From positions 62,001-126,000 of the forward strand of contig UCMS01000004.1 of the NCBI GenBank assembly GCA_900473805.1: a DNA stretch of 64,000 nt, written 5' to 3'. Of this stretch, positions 17,390 to 28,000 are shown piece after piece. Within the stretch, counting starts at the first letter, position 1. The number at the start of each line of letters is the position of its first letter. The stretch comes from Hyphomicrobiales bacterium (GTDB lineage Bacteria; Pseudomonadota; Alphaproteobacteria; Rhizobiales; Rhizobiaceae). Position numbers and translations under genes: made by a program. A model generated the notes under the pieces. That model was given only the letters and a program-made list of their open reading frames with translations. It did not search any database and was not told the DNA's origin.

Positions 17390-19705
17390 TCAGGCCTCCG
17401 GCTGGGAGGCCTCAACGACGGCCAAGGCTGCCATGTTGACCACGCCGCGCGATGTGACGGAGGTCGACAGCACATGGGCAGGCAGAGCGGCGCCAAGCAG
17501 GATCGGGCCGACATGCAGCGCGTCCATCATCGTGCGGACGATGCCAAGCGAGATGTTGGCTGCGTCGAGATTGGGGAAGACCAGGAGATTGGCTTCGCCT
17601 GTCAGCGTGCTGTCCGGCATGGCGCGCTTGCGCAAGGCTTCCGACAAGGCCGAGCCACCTTGCATTTCGCCATCAACCTCGAGATCAGGCGCTGCCTTGC
17701 GAATGATTTCGAGGGCCTGGCGCATCTTCGAGGCGCTGGCAGACGGACGGGAGCCGAAGTTCGAGTGGGACAGGAGTGCCGCTTTCGGGCTGATCCCGAA
17801 TCGGCGGATTTCTTCCGCGGCTAGGATCGTCATTTCGGCGATCTCCTCGGCACACGGATCGTCCGTGACGAATGTGTCGGTGAAGAAGATCGCACCGCGC
17901 TGGGAGATCAGCAGGCTCAGGCCCGAGAAGTCGCGTACGCCCGGTCGCTTGCCGATAATCTGGCGAACATCGCGCAGGTGCCGATCGAAACGGCCTTCGA
18001 CACCGCAGATCAGCGCATCGGCTTCGCCGCGCTTGACGGCGAGCGCGCCGATCACCGTCGTGTTGGTGCGCACGATGGTTCGTGCGGCTTCCGGGTTGAT
18101 GCCGGCACGGCCGACGAGCGCGAAATAGTCGTCAACGTAGTCGCGGTAACGCGGATCGTCTTCCGGGTTGACCAGCTGGAAGTCGACCCCGGGGCGAATG
18201 CGCAGCCCGTAGCGCTTCAGGCGCGTCTCGATGATCTGCGGGCGCCCGATCAGGATCGGCTCGCCGATGCCATCTTCGAGCAGCACCTGAGCGGCGCGCA
18301 GCACGCGTTCGTCTTCACCTTCCGCAAAGATCACGCGCTTCTTGGCGGCCGCCTTCGCCGCGGCGAAGATCGGCTTCATCACGAAGCCGGAGCGGAAGAC
18401 GAAGCGGTTGAGCTGATCGAGATAGGTGTCGTAGTCGGCAATGGGACGGCGGGCGACGCCGCTTTCGGCGGCCGCCTTGGCCACGGCCGGGGCGATGCGC
18501 AGGATCAGGCGCGGATCGAACGGCGAGGGGATCAGATAGTCCGGGCCGAATGTCGGCGTCTCACCGGTATAGGCACGGGCGGCCACTTCGGAGACTTCCT
18601 CGCGGGCGAGGGCTGCGATGGCGCGCACGGCGGCCATCTTCATCTCTTCGTTGATCGTCGTCGCGCCGCAATCGAGAGCGCCCCTGAAGATGTAGGGAAA
18701 ACAGAGGACGTTGTTGACCTGATTGGGGAAGTCGGAGCGTCCGGTGCAGATCATTGCGTCTGGACGGGCGGCCCGCGCCTCCTCCGGCATAATTTCCGGC
18801 TTCGGGTTGGCGAGCGCCATGATCAAGGGGCTCGGCGCCATGCGGGCGAGCAATTCCGGCTTCAGGACCCCAGCAGCGGAAAGGCCGAGGAAAACGTCGG
18901 CGTCGTCAATGCTTTCGGACAGCGACCGCTTGTCTGTCTCCTGGGCGTAGACTTCCTTCCAGGGATCCATCAACTCGTTGCGGCCCTTGTAGACGAGACC
19001 TTCGATGTCGTGGACCCAGATATTCTCGCGCTTTGCACCGAGAATGACGAGCAGGTTGAGGCAGGCGAGCGCTGCAGCACCGGCACCCGAGGCGACGATC
19101 TTGACGTCCTCGATCTTCTTGCCGGCCAGTTCAAGCCCGTTGAGGATCGCGGCAGCGACGATGATCGCGGTCCCATGCTGGTCGTCATGGAAGACGGGGA
19201 TGTTCATCTTGGCGCGGAGCTGGTCTTCCACCTGGAAGCATTCCGGCGCCTTGATGTCCTCGAGATTGATGCCGCCGAAGGTCGGTTCGAGGGCGGAGAT
19301 GCTGGAGACCATCTGCTCGACGGTCGGCGCCTCGATCTCGATGTCGAAGACGTCGATGCCGGCGAATTTCTTGAACAGGACGGCCTTGCCCTCCATCACC
19401 GGCTTGGATGCCAGGGGCCCGATATTGCCGAGGCCCAGCACCGCCGTGCCGTTGGAGATCACGGCCACCAGATTGGAGCGCGCGGTATAATGATCCGCTG
19501 CGGCCGGATCGTCCTTGATGGCAAGGCAGGGGGCGGCAACGCCGGGCGAGTAGGCAAGGGCCAGATCGCGCTGGTTGCCGAGCGGTTTGGTGGCCTGGAT
19601 CTCGAGTTTCCCGGGACGCGGATAGCGATGATAGAAGAGCGCCTGTTCGTCGAGATCGGCCGTCTTCGGAGCCGCTTCTGTCTTGTTCTTATCGTGGGAA
19701 GTCAT
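17390..19705 (-). CDS. dme: Malic enzyme with C-terminal phosphotransacetylase-like domain (Dme type)
   Basis: Oxidatively decarboxylates malate to pyruvate. The 771-aa protein has the malic-enzyme half (about 1-440: YSPGVAAPC, the metal-binding FHDDQHGTA motif, the dinucleotide fold [11 protein letters not shown], and PFDPRL) and a phosphotransacetylase-like half (about 445-771: [36 protein letters not shown]). The second half is regulatory rather than catalytic in characterised rhizobial enzymes. The N-terminal sequence [14 protein letters not shown] resembles the NAD-linked Dme, which supplies acetyl-CoA in dicarboxylate-fed cells, more than Tme. Cofactor choice is therefore inference. The start at 19705 is set by homology; its ribosome site GGTGA is modest. 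Confidence 0.93.
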   Translation of the reverse strand: MTSHDKNKTEAAPKTADLDEQALFYHRYPRPGKLEIQATKPLGNQRDLALAYSPGVAAPCLAIKDDPAAADHYTARSNLVAVISNGTAVLGLGNIGPLASKPVMEGKAVLFKKFAGIDVFDIEIEAPTVEQMVSSISALEPTFGGINLEDIKAPECFQVEDQLRAKMNIPVFHDDQHGTAIIVAAAILNGLELAGKKIEDVKIVASGAGAAALACLNLLVILGAKRENIWVHDIEGLVYKGRNELMDPWKEVYAQETDKRSLSESIDDADVFLGLSAAGVLKPELLARMAPSPLIMALANPKPEIMPEEARAARPDAMICTGRSDFPNQVNNVLCFPYIFRGALDCGATTINEEMKMAAVRAIAALAREEVSEVAARAYTGETPTFGPDYLIPSPFDPRLILRIAPAVAKAAAESGVARRPIADYDTYLDQLNRFVFRSGFVMKPIFAAAKAAAKKRVIFAEGEDERVLRAAQVLLEDGIGEPILIGRPQIIETRLKRYGLRIRPGVDFQLVNPEDDPRYRDYVDDYFALVGRAGINPEAARTIVRTNTTVIGALAVKRGEADALICGVEGRFDRHLRDVRQIIGKRPGVRDFSGLSLLISQRGAIFFTDTFVTDDPCAEEIAEMTILAAEEIRRFGISPKAALLSHSNFGSRPSASASKMRQALEIIRKAAPDLEVDGEMQGGSALSEALRKRAMPDSTLTGEANLLVFPNLDAANISLGIVRTMMDALHVGPILLGAALPAHVLSTSVTSRGVVNMAALAVVEASQPEA

Positions 19706-19901
19706 CGGGTCACCGGCAAGTCTTGTCACAAATTGGTCTGTTCCCCTCATACACGAAACGGCCTCGAGTGGTAGACCTTAGTTGAAACCGCCTGCCGCAG
19801 ACGTCCCGCTAAATCGCGCGCGATGGCGGCTGAGCCCGTGTCATCATCCTGAAACACGAGTCTGATTTAGCCTTGCGCAGTCAGTGCAAGAGGATAGCGC
19901 C

Positions 19902-20750
19902 GTGGAAGACGCAAGCGAAATTCGCCATTTCAGGACCCTTTTCATCTCGGACGTCCATTTGGGTTCGAAGGCTGCAAAGACCGATTTCCTGCTCGACTTT
20001 CTTCGCACGCACGAGGCAGACACCATCATTCTGGTCGGCGATATTGTTGACGGATGGCGCCTCAAGCGGAGCTGGTACTGGCCGCAGCCCTGCAATGACG
20101 TGGTGCAGAAGCTCCTGCGCAAGGCGCGCAAGGGCACGCGGATCGTCTACATCCCCGGCAATCACGACGAATTCCTGCGGGACTTCCCCGGCATGCATTT
20201 CGGCGGGATCGAAGTCGCAGAACGAATGATCCACGAGATGGCCGACGGAAAGCGCTATCTAGTGCTTCATGGCGACGAGTTCGACGTGGTGGTGCGCAAT
20301 GCCCGCCTGCTCGCTTATCTCGGTGACTGGGCCTATGACACCGCGATCGCCATCAACGTCATGCTGGCTGCGATCCGGCGCAAACTCGGCATGCCCTACT
20401 GGTCGTTCTCGGCCTGGGCGAAGCTGCAGGTCAAACATGCGGTCAATTTCATCGGTGAGTTCCAGCGGGTGGTCGCCGAAGAGGCGCGGCGTAATGAGGT
20501 GGACGGTGTCATCTGCGGCCATATCCATCACGCGCTGATGCAGGACATTGACGGCATTCACTACGTCAATACCGGCGACTGGGTGGAGAGCTGCACGGCG
20601 GTCGCCGAACATCCGGACGGTCGCCTCGAGCTTATCTCCTGGGCACACAAGATCAGTGCCGCAGGTGCCCCGAAGGCTGTCCCCCAGATGGTTCCCGTGA
20701 TGATCCCGTCGCTCGACGCCGCCAAGAGCGAGGGTGTTCGCGCCGCGTGA
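19902..20750 (+). CDS. LpxH-like metallophosphoesterase (UDP-2,3-diacylglucosamine diphosphatase family)
   Basis: Calcineurin-like phosphoesterase with the full metal-binding set: SDVHLGS, GDIVDGW, GNHDE, LHGDEFD and GHIHHA. The 282-aa protein fits the LpxH-related family found in alphaproteobacteria, which hydrolyses UDP-diacylglucosamine to lipid X in lipid A synthesis. Many members of this broad branch are untested. The middle region is hydrophobic enough for peripheral membrane contact (WAYDTAIAINVMLAAI). GTG at 19902 is preferred because AGAGGAT lies eight bases upstream; GTG at 19884 is the alternative. It is divergent from the malic enzyme and precedes the lipid-transport operon, which suits an outer-membrane role. 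Confidence 0.82.
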   Translation: MEDASEIRHFRTLFISDVHLGSKAAKTDFLLDFLRTHEADTIILVGDIVDGWRLKRSWYWPQPCNDVVQKLLRKARKGTRIVYIPGNHDEFLRDFPGMHFGGIEVAERMIHEMADGKRYLVLHGDEFDVVVRNARLLAYLGDWAYDTAIAINVMLAAIRRKLGMPYWSFSAWAKLQVKHAVNFIGEFQRVVAEEARRNEVDGVICGHIHHALMQDIDGIHYVNTGDWVESCTAVAEHPDGRLELISWAHKISAAGAPKAVPQMVPVMIPSLDAAKSEGVRAA

Positions 20751-20905
20751 CGTCGTGGGCTGTTGCAAAGGCGCCATCGCGCGTTGCAATCGGCTGGACG
20801 TGTCGCAATTAACGCTTCGGCAAGGATTACATCCCGCTCGTCGGCAGTTATAGTGCGCAACATTCAATCACGTGATTTGCGGACCGGGATTCGGCCGGCG
20901 CAGGT

Positions 20906-22075
20906 TTGGAAGTTGTCGCGCCCTTGAAGTCGGTTCAGTCTGAGAACGCCCATATCGAGATCGACCGCAACGCGCATGTCGACCACGACGTGATTCGGCT
21001 CAGCGGCAGCTGGAAGAACACCAGCCTTTCGGACATGATCAAGTCTGCAGGCCCCCTTGTCGAGGATGACGGCACGCGGCCCGAGGTCATCGACATTGAT
21101 GGTGTCACCGCCATGGATACGGCGGGCGCCTGGCTGATCCGCCGGTTCATGACCCAGAGACGGGCCCGCGGGCGGCAGATCGATTTGTCCGGTGGCGATC
21201 CGCAGATGCGCGAACTGATCGAAGCGCTGCCGGAACGCGTCGAGCCACCCGAGCACAAGCCCGACACTCGCAGCCGTTTCGAACGCATCTTCGACCCGAT
21301 CGGTCGCCTGACGGTGGGTCTGTGGGAGGATGCGGTCGCGATGATGTTCGTGCTCGGGTCGGCCGTGCGCGGTGCTCAGACGAAACTCGGGCGCGGCGCC
21401 GGGGTCTCGCCCGCCTCCGTGGTCAACCAACTCGACCACATGGGCGTTCGCGCCGTGCCGATCATCGTCCTGATGTCCTTCCTGATCGGCGCAATCATTG
21501 CCCAGCAAGGTGCCTTTCAGTTGCGCTATTTCGGCGCGGAAGTCTTCGTGGTCGATCTCGTCGGCATCTTGCAGCTCCGCGAAATCGGCGTGCTGTTGAC
21601 TGCCATCATGATTGCCGGCCGTTCGGGCAGCGCGATCACTGCCGAAATCGGCTCGATGAAGATGCGCGAGGAGATCGACGCGTTGAAGGTGATCGGTCTC
21701 AATCCGATCGGTGTCCTCATCTTCCCGCGTCTGGTGGCGTTGACGATCGCGTTGCCGCTGCTGACCATCGTCGCCAATTTCGCCGCGCTCTATGGGGCGG
21801 CCGTGGTCTCCTGGGCCTATTCCGGCATCACCTTCGAGGTCTTCATCACCCGACTGCACGACGCCGTCGATTATTCAACGCTTGCGACCGGCATGATCAA
21901 GGCGCCGTTCATGGCACTGATCATCGGCATCATTGCCGCCGTCGAAGGCATGAAGGTGGGCGGCAGCGCGGAATCGCTCGGTCGCCACGTCACCGCCTCC
22001 GTGGTCAAATCCATTTTCGTGGTCATCCTCGTGGACGGGCTCTTTGCCATGTTCTACGCAGCGATCGATTTTTGA
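20906..22075 (+). CDS. Mla-type ABC transporter permease with N-terminal STAS domain
   Basis: Permease of the MlaE/TTG2-type lipid ABC transporter that moves phospholipids between inner and outer membranes. The 389-aa protein has an N-terminal STAS-like domain (about 1-110, with VIDIDGVTAMDTAGAW), equivalent to MlaB fused to the permease, then an MlaE domain with about five to six membrane segments. The MlaE hallmark is GVLLTAIMIAGRSGSAITAEIGSMKMREEIDAL, here spanning about 225-257. Translation seems to start at TTG 20906; a TTG at 20924 is possible. It is the first gene of a four-gene operon (20906-24949). Confidence 0.9.
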   Translation: MEVVAPLKSVQSENAHIEIDRNAHVDHDVIRLSGSWKNTSLSDMIKSAGPLVEDDGTRPEVIDIDGVTAMDTAGAWLIRRFMTQRRARGRQIDLSGGDPQMRELIEALPERVEPPEHKPDTRSRFERIFDPIGRLTVGLWEDAVAMMFVLGSAVRGAQTKLGRGAGVSPASVVNQLDHMGVRAVPIIVLMSFLIGAIIAQQGAFQLRYFGAEVFVVDLVGILQLREIGVLLTAIMIAGRSGSAITAEIGSMKMREEIDALKVIGLNPIGVLIFPRLVALTIALPLLTIVANFAALYGAAVVSWAYSGITFEVFITRLHDAVDYSTLATGMIKAPFMALIIGIIAAVEGMKVGGSAESLGRHVTASVVKSIFVVILVDGLFAMFYAAIDF

Positions 22076-22084
22076 GGAGCCGGA

Positions 22085-22903
22085 ATGTCCGATCAGACGC
22101 CTTCCTCATCCCGCCCCCGCGAAGCTGTCCTGTCGGTCAAGGACCTGACGGTCGGCTTTGGCGACAAGATCGTGCTCGACAAGTTGAATCTCGACATCTA
22201 TCGCGGCGAGATTCTCGGTTTTGTCGGGGCCTCCGGTGCAGGCAAGTCTGTGCTGATGCGCACCGTGCTTCGGCTCCTGCCGCGAAGGGCCGGGACGATC
22301 GAGATTCTCGGCGCCGATTACGATGCGGTCAGCGATGTCGAGCGCATGGCGCTCGATACGCGGCTGGGGGTGCTTTTCCAGCACGGCGCCCTATTTTCAG
22401 CCTTGACCGTCAAGGAGAACATTCAGCTGCCGATGCGCGAATACCTGGATCTGCCGCAATGGCTGATGGACGAGCTTGCTTTTCTGAAGCTTGAACTCGT
22501 CGGCCTGAAACCCGATGCGGCGGACAAATATCCCTCTGAGCTTTCCGGGGGCATGATCAAGCGCGCGGCGCTCGCACGCGCACTCGCGCTTGATCCCGAT
22601 CTTGTGTTCCTCGACGAACCGACCTCGGGACTGGACCCAATCGGTGCGGCAGAATTCGATGAACTCATCGCACAATTGCGCGATACCCTTGGATTGACGG
22701 TCTACATGGTCACTCATGACCTCGACAGTCTCTTCTCCGTCTGCGACCGTATCGCCGTGCTCGGCCAGAAGAAAGTCATGGTTGAAGGGTCGCTCGACGA
22801 CATGCTCGCCTATGATGATCCCTGGGTGCAATCCTATTTCAGGGGCAAGCGTGCCCGTTCCATTCCCCGCGCGGAGACAAGCGCCGCGCAGCCGGTAGAG
22901 TAG
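22085..22903 (+). CDS. Mla-type ABC transporter ATPase
   Basis: Cytoplasmic ATPase subunit of the lipid transporter. The 272-aa protein has Walker A GASGAGKS (about 48-55), the Q-loop region LGVLFQHGALFSALTV typical of MlaF, signature LSGGMIKRAALARA, Walker B LVFLDEPTSGLDP, and the switch histidine in MVTHD. GAGGAG lies five bases before the ATG, and the gene starts 9 bp after the permease stop. It powers the permease encoded upstream, working with the MCE protein encoded downstream. Confidence 0.94.
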   Translation: MSDQTPSSSRPREAVLSVKDLTVGFGDKIVLDKLNLDIYRGEILGFVGASGAGKSVLMRTVLRLLPRRAGTIEILGADYDAVSDVERMALDTRLGVLFQHGALFSALTVKENIQLPMREYLDLPQWLMDELAFLKLELVGLKPDAADKYPSELSGGMIKRAALARALALDPDLVFLDEPTSGLDPIGAAEFDELIAQLRDTLGLTVYMVTHDLDSLFSVCDRIAVLGQKKVMVEGSLDDMLAYDDPWVQSYFRGKRARSIPRAETSAAQPVE

Positions 22904-22907
22904 TCAT

Positions 22908-24281
22908 ATGGAAACCAAAGCCAATTATGCCATCGTCGGCTTCTTCACGATCCTGGTCATCGGGGCTGCTTTCGGCTTCGTCTACTGGATGGCGGAATAT
23001 GGCCGCGGCGGGCCGATGGCACCGCTCGCCATCCGTATCCCAGGATCCGCGAACGGCTTGAGCATCGGGTCACCGGTCCGCTTCAACGGGATTGCCGTCG
23101 GCTCGGTGCGCAATCTCTATATCGACAATGAAGACCCGGAGTTCTCCGTCGCCTTCACGGAGGTGCGGGCCGACGCGCCTGTGACCTCGGGCACGCGGGC
23201 TGTACTCGAAATCCAGGGCCTGACTGGCGCGGCTTATATCGAACTGTCCGGCGGCGGCAGCGGAAGCGGCGAACAGATCCTGAAGCGGGCGATCGATACG
23301 GGCGAGCCTGCAATCCTGACCGCCGATCAGTCCAGCGTGACGAACCTTCTGTCGACCGCCGACCGCATCCTCAAGCGGGCGGACGACGCGATCGGCGAAC
23401 TTCAGGGCTTCATTGTCGATGCCCGGGCGCCGCTGACCAACACCGTCCGCAACGCCGAAACCTTCTCGAAGTCGCTGGCTGACAATGCCAAGGGCATCGA
23501 CGAGTTCCTGAAGAGTGTCAGTGCCTTGTCCGATTCCGTCTCCGGGCTCTCCGGCCGCATCGATGGAACGTTGGCGGCCGCCGAAGATCTGTTCAAGGCG
23601 CTGAATTCGGACAAGATCGAGAAAATTCTCGGCAACACAGAACGGGCGACGGCGAGCTTGGCAAATGCTTCCGACAAGATCGGGCCGGCCATCGACAGCT
23701 TCCGTTCCACGGCGGATACCTTCCAGGCTTTCGGCAAGAATGCGGACCAGACCCTGACAAAGGTTTCCAAACTCATTGATGCCGTCGACAGCCAGAAGGT
23801 CGGCAAGGTGGTCGACGACGTATCCGTCGCCTCTGCCGATGCGCGCCAGGCGATCGCAGGCTTCCGCGACCTGTCGAACAGCATCACCGGCCGCAAGGAC
23901 GATATCGACAAGGCGATCGACGACTTCACGCAACTTGCAAACCGTCTCAACAACGCTTCGACCCAGGTCGACGGCATCCTGAAGAAGGTCGATGCCTTCC
24001 TTGGCTCCGGCGATGCCAACTCCTTGAGCGTCGAGGCCCGCAAGACGCTGGAATCGATCCGCATGACGGCCGAAAATCTCAATGCGCGCATCGGTCCGAT
24101 CGCCGAGAACCTGCAGCGCTTCTCAAGCTCCGGGCTGCGCGACATCCAGACGCTCGTCACGGACACGCGGCAGACTGTGCGGGGCCTGAACGATGCCATC
24201 ACCAATTTCGACCAGAATCCGCAGCGCCTGCTGTTCGGCGGCGACACGGTCAAGGAATTCGACGGAAGGACGCGCCGATGA
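22908..24281 (+). CDS. MlaD-type MCE domain protein
   Basis: Periplasmic lipid-binding component. The 457-aa protein has one N-terminal membrane anchor (about 7-29), a single MCE domain (about 38-115; GSANGLSIGSPVRFNGIAVG and the VLEIQGLTGAAYIEL strand) and a long helical tail. The tail has heptad-like spacing and repeated short Ser/Asp-rich helices (for instance TADRILKRADDAIGEL), likely a coiled coil that bridges part of the periplasm. Single-MCE proteins of this kind form hexameric rings on the permease. It starts 4 bp after the ATPase stop, and its own stop overlaps the lipoprotein start by 4 bp. Confidence 0.92.
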   Translation: METKANYAIVGFFTILVIGAAFGFVYWMAEYGRGGPMAPLAIRIPGSANGLSIGSPVRFNGIAVGSVRNLYIDNEDPEFSVAFTEVRADAPVTSGTRAVLEIQGLTGAAYIELSGGGSGSGEQILKRAIDTGEPAILTADQSSVTNLLSTADRILKRADDAIGELQGFIVDARAPLTNTVRNAETFSKSLADNAKGIDEFLKSVSALSDSVSGLSGRIDGTLAAAEDLFKALNSDKIEKILGNTERATASLANASDKIGPAIDSFRSTADTFQAFGKNADQTLTKVSKLIDAVDSQKVGKVVDDVSVASADARQAIAGFRDLSNSITGRKDDIDKAIDDFTQLANRLNNASTQVDGILKKVDAFLGSGDANSLSVEARKTLESIRMTAENLNARIGPIAENLQRFSSSGLRDIQTLVTDTRQTVRGLNDAITNFDQNPQRLLFGGDTVKEFDGRTRR

Positions 24282-24949
24282 GCTCTCAAGCCAGCATGGA
24301 TGAGCCGATGGACTTGGTGGGTGATCTTTCCAGACGCAAGCGCATGGTGGCCCCGACCCGCCGCTCTGTTCTCGGCTGTGGGCTTGCTTTGCCGATGATG
24401 CTGGCTGTGCTGACCGGCTGTGGCACGGCACCGAATGACACGTTCGACCTCTCTGCGGTCGCTACACCGGTGCCAACAACGGCAAGTGCTCGCAACAGGC
24501 AATTGCTGGTCGCGGATCCCTCTGCCCTCAAGGCCCTGGACAGCGAACAGATCCTGGTGCGCGTCTCCGGCTCCGAAGTCCGCTATCTGAGCAAGTCACA
24601 GTGGAGCGACAAACTGACCCGCGTGGTGCAATCCAAACTGGTTGAAGCGTTCGAGGACACCGGACGTCTCGGCGGCGTCGGAAAACCGGGGCAGGGACTT
24701 GCGATCGACTATCAGCTCATCAGCGACGTGCGCGCGTTCGAGATTGCGACAGGTAACGGGGATCGCGGCGTTGTGGAGATCTCGGTCAAGCTGCTCAACG
24801 ACCGCAACGGGACCGTGAAGGCGCAGAAGGTATTTCGCGCCGAGGCGTCTTCGTCTGGCAGCAGCAGCAGCGCCTATGTGGCGGCGCTCGATCAGGCCTT
24901 CGGTCGGGTGACCGGCGAGATTGTCGCCTGGACGCTCCAGCAGCTTTGA
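24278..24949 (+). CDS. ABC-type transport auxiliary lipoprotein (PqiC-like)
   Basis: A 223-aa lipoprotein of the ABC transport auxiliary family, related to PqiC. A positively charged N-region (SRRKRMVAPTRR) precedes a hydrophobic segment and the lipobox LTGC (about residues 45-48). The N-region is longer than usual, so an internal start is possible, but none has a better site; the ATGA overlap with the MCE gene supports the longer form by translational coupling. The mature domain (about 60-223) ends VTGEIVAWTLQQL. It probably sits at the inner face of the outer membrane, receiving lipids from, or handing them to, the MCE protein. Confidence 0.88.
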   Translation: MSSQASMDEPMDLVGDLSRRKRMVAPTRRSVLGCGLALPMMLAVLTGCGTAPNDTFDLSAVATPVPTTASARNRQLLVADPSALKALDSEQILVRVSGSEVRYLSKSQWSDKLTRVVQSKLVEAFEDTGRLGGVGKPGQGLAIDYQLISDVRAFEIATGNGDRGVVEISVKLLNDRNGTVKAQKVFRAEASSSGSSSSAYVAALDQAFGRVTGEIVAWTLQQL

Positions 24950-25015
24950 CGGTTATCATCGAGGAGCGGTCGGTCACATAAACCGAAAGACGACCTCCGG
25001 TCCACTCACAGACAA

Positions 25016-25051
25016 AACCCCGGATCCTGCGGAGGATCCGGGGTTCTTTTT
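25016..25051. terminator. Strong, probably bidirectional terminator
   Basis: A perfect 13-bp stem (25016-25028 with 25033-25045) with loop GCGG is followed by CTTTTT on the + strand, and an A-run precedes it for the other direction. It lies between the convergent lipid-transport operon and the giant coiled-coil gene, and probably serves both. Confidence 0.92.
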
Positions 25052-25094
25052 CATTTGGTCTTCAGTTTTCGTCGTCCGTTCCGCCTTTGCGGCT

Positions 25095-28000
25095 TCAGCT
25101 GAAGCGGCCTGCCGCATGGGCGAGCATGGTGTAGACCTTGCCGGTGTCGGATGTCAGATAGGATTGGGTAATCGACTTGTCGCGATCGGTGCGCGCGACG
25201 TCCGACAGCAGCTTCTCGAAATCGGCGATGTAGCGGTCGACGGCGACGCGGAATTCCGGTTCGCGGTCATACTTGCGCTTGATTTCGTCAAAGGTCTGCT
25301 GGCCCTTCAGCGTATAGAGGCGACGGGTGAAGATGTCGCGTTCGCCGCGCTGGTAGCGCCGCCACAGGTCGACCGAGGCATCGTGGTCAATGGCACGGGC
25401 GATGTCGACCGACAGCGAGTTCAGCGATTCCACCATGTGGCGGGGATTGCGATTGTCACCTTGGCGCGTTGCGGCCGCAGCGTCCGGGGCAGGGCGTCCC
25501 TGGGCCGGGGCTGGTGCCGATGCCGAGCGAGCGGTTGCGGCTTCAGTCGTCGGCTCCTCGCGCGAAGCACCTCGCAGGAGGTCGCTGATCCAGCCACCGC
25601 CTTCGGTTCGGCTCGGCGTCTGGGGCGCGTAGGATTCCGTCGCGCTCAGGCTGCCACGGAGCGCATAATCCGGGGCAGGACGAGCCGCCGGCTGCGGCGC
25701 GGCTGCGGCTGGAGTCGGAGCGGGCTGCGCGCGGCGGGGTTGCTCGACCTGCGCCTCAGCCAGGCGGCGGGCGACCGGTTCGGAGATTTCCAGCGTCTGG
25801 CTGGTGCGCCCGACGAGTTGCGAGATGTCCTGGAGCGCCTTGATCTGTTCGGCCACGGCGCGACGCATGGCGGCCGCGCTTTCCTTGGCTTCTTCGGGCA
25901 GGTCGAAGGCACCGCGCTTCAACTCGTTGCGGGTGAGGTCCAACTCCTTGCGGATGTCGGTCGCCGAGCGGCGAATCTCGTCGGTTGCGCCGGAGAAGCG
26001 GCTGACGGCTTCCTCGACCGCGCCCTGCATCGCCTGTTTGAGAGCGGCGGCGGCGCCTTCCGACTTGCGGCCGGCTTCGCCGAGCAGGCGATCGATATCC
26101 GACAGAGATACGGCGAGACCACCCCGCAGACGGTTGGCAAGTTCGCCCGAACGCTTTTCGGCTTCCGTCAGCGTATTGTCGATGGACTGCTGCGCTTCGC
26201 GTTCGGCCGACAGCAGCGCATCCCGCATATTCGCGGCCGTGAGCTGTGCCTTCTTCTCGGTCTCGCTCAGAACCTGACCGATGTCGGTGAAGGACGACTG
26301 CACGCTTTCCCGCATGGTCGCGGCCGTCGACTGGGCACGCTTCTCTGTCTCGCCGAGAATCTGGCCGATATCGTTGAACGAGGCCTGGACGCTCTGACGG
26401 AGATTGCCGGCCATCTGACCGGAGCGCTGTTCGGCGCGGTCGAAAGCGGTCTCGACCATCTTGCCGAGGCCCTGCATCGTCGTCTCGATTTCCTCCGAGC
26501 GCTTGACCAGGCCGATGGAGAGATCCCGAAGCGCCTGCTGGCGTTCTTCGAGCGTGCCGACGAGGTTGGACTGTGCTGCGGACAGGAGTTCCGAGGCTTT
26601 TCCGAGGACCTTCGTGTGATCTCCGAAGCGGCTGACGATCGAGGAGACCTGCTGCAAGGTCTCGCCGGAGACGGCCGTCAGGCGACCGAGCTTGTCTTCC
26701 AGCAGGCGATTGGAGGTCGACAGCATGTCGGTTGCCTGCGTCGCCGTTTCGGTGAAGCGGGATGCGGTCGAGCCGAGACGGCTGTCGAGAGCATCGATGC
26801 TCTGCATGGCCTCTTCGATGACGGCCGAGATGCCGGAATTGCTTTCGCCGAGGCGCTCGATCAACTGCGACGCGCTGGCCGCGAGGTTCTGTTCGGCTGC
26901 CCCCAGATGGGCGACCGCCCGTTCCGTCCGCTCGCTGATCGCACCGACGAGGGCGGCATTCTCCGCCCGCAGCCGCTCGGCGCTCTCGGCCGCTGCGGAT
27001 GTGATTTGTTCTGCCGCAAGCCGGCCGGTCTCGGCATAGGATGCCACGACGGGAGCTGCCTTCTCGTCAATGAGGCGCGAAAGTTCCGCCGACCGGTTCG
27101 ACAACATCGAGTTGAGTTCCCGGGTCCGGTCGTCGAGCACCGTGCGGATCGAGTTGCCGCGCGCTTCGAGCGCCTTTTCGACCGCGTTCATCGTCACGGC
27201 CAGTTCCTGGGTGTTGCCGGAGATGGCATCGCGGATGGCAGCCGCGCGCTGTTCAAGCGTCGCGTTGACCTCGGAGATCGCCCCGGAGATAGTCGTGTTC
27301 GCGTCGACAATCGTGCCGGAGAGCGTCGAGCCTGCCTGAGAAATGGTGCCGGTAAGGTTGGCCACCTGTGCGCTGACCAGGGCATCGGTGTCCGAAAGCC
27401 TGCTGGCCAATTCTGCGGAGCGCTGCTCGAGCGTACGGTTGAGTTCGGTGCTGCGTTCGTCGATCTGGCCGACGAAGCTGGTGCTCGTCTCGGTCAGACG
27501 CTCGAGCGAGCGCTGTGCCTCGGCGTCGATGTCGCGCGCTGCATCGGCGACGGCGCCGCGCAGGGCCGTGGCAAGACCTGCGGCTTTGCCCTCGATGGTG
27601 CGGTTGACGTTTTCCAGCCCGACACTCAAAGCGCGGTCCATGGTCGACAGGCGCTCATCGATCAGGGCGGTCCGGCTGTCGAAGGTTTCGGCAACCCGGT
27701 TCGTCCCTTCGTCAAGCGCCTGAGCGACGCGCATCGACGCTTCGTCGCCGACGCGCTCGATGGTGGACACTTTCTCGTCGAGGCGGGCGGCGAATTTTTC
27801 ACCAGCGTCGTTGACGCGGGCGTCGACACCGTCGAGGCCATTGCGAAGGCGATCTTCCAGCGTTCCGAGGCTCTGTTCAATGCGCGTGCTGGTCTCGTCG
27901 AGCCGCATGGTCATGCCGCTGACGGACTGCTCGACCGTGCCGGAAAAATCCTGTGCCGAACGGGTAATGTCGCTGGCGGCATCGCGGATCTGTTCGGTCA

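Noticed and set aside
17978..19774. A 598-codon open frame antisense to the malic-enzyme gene
   Set aside because: A shadow of a well-conserved enzyme gene; no motifs and no ribosome site.
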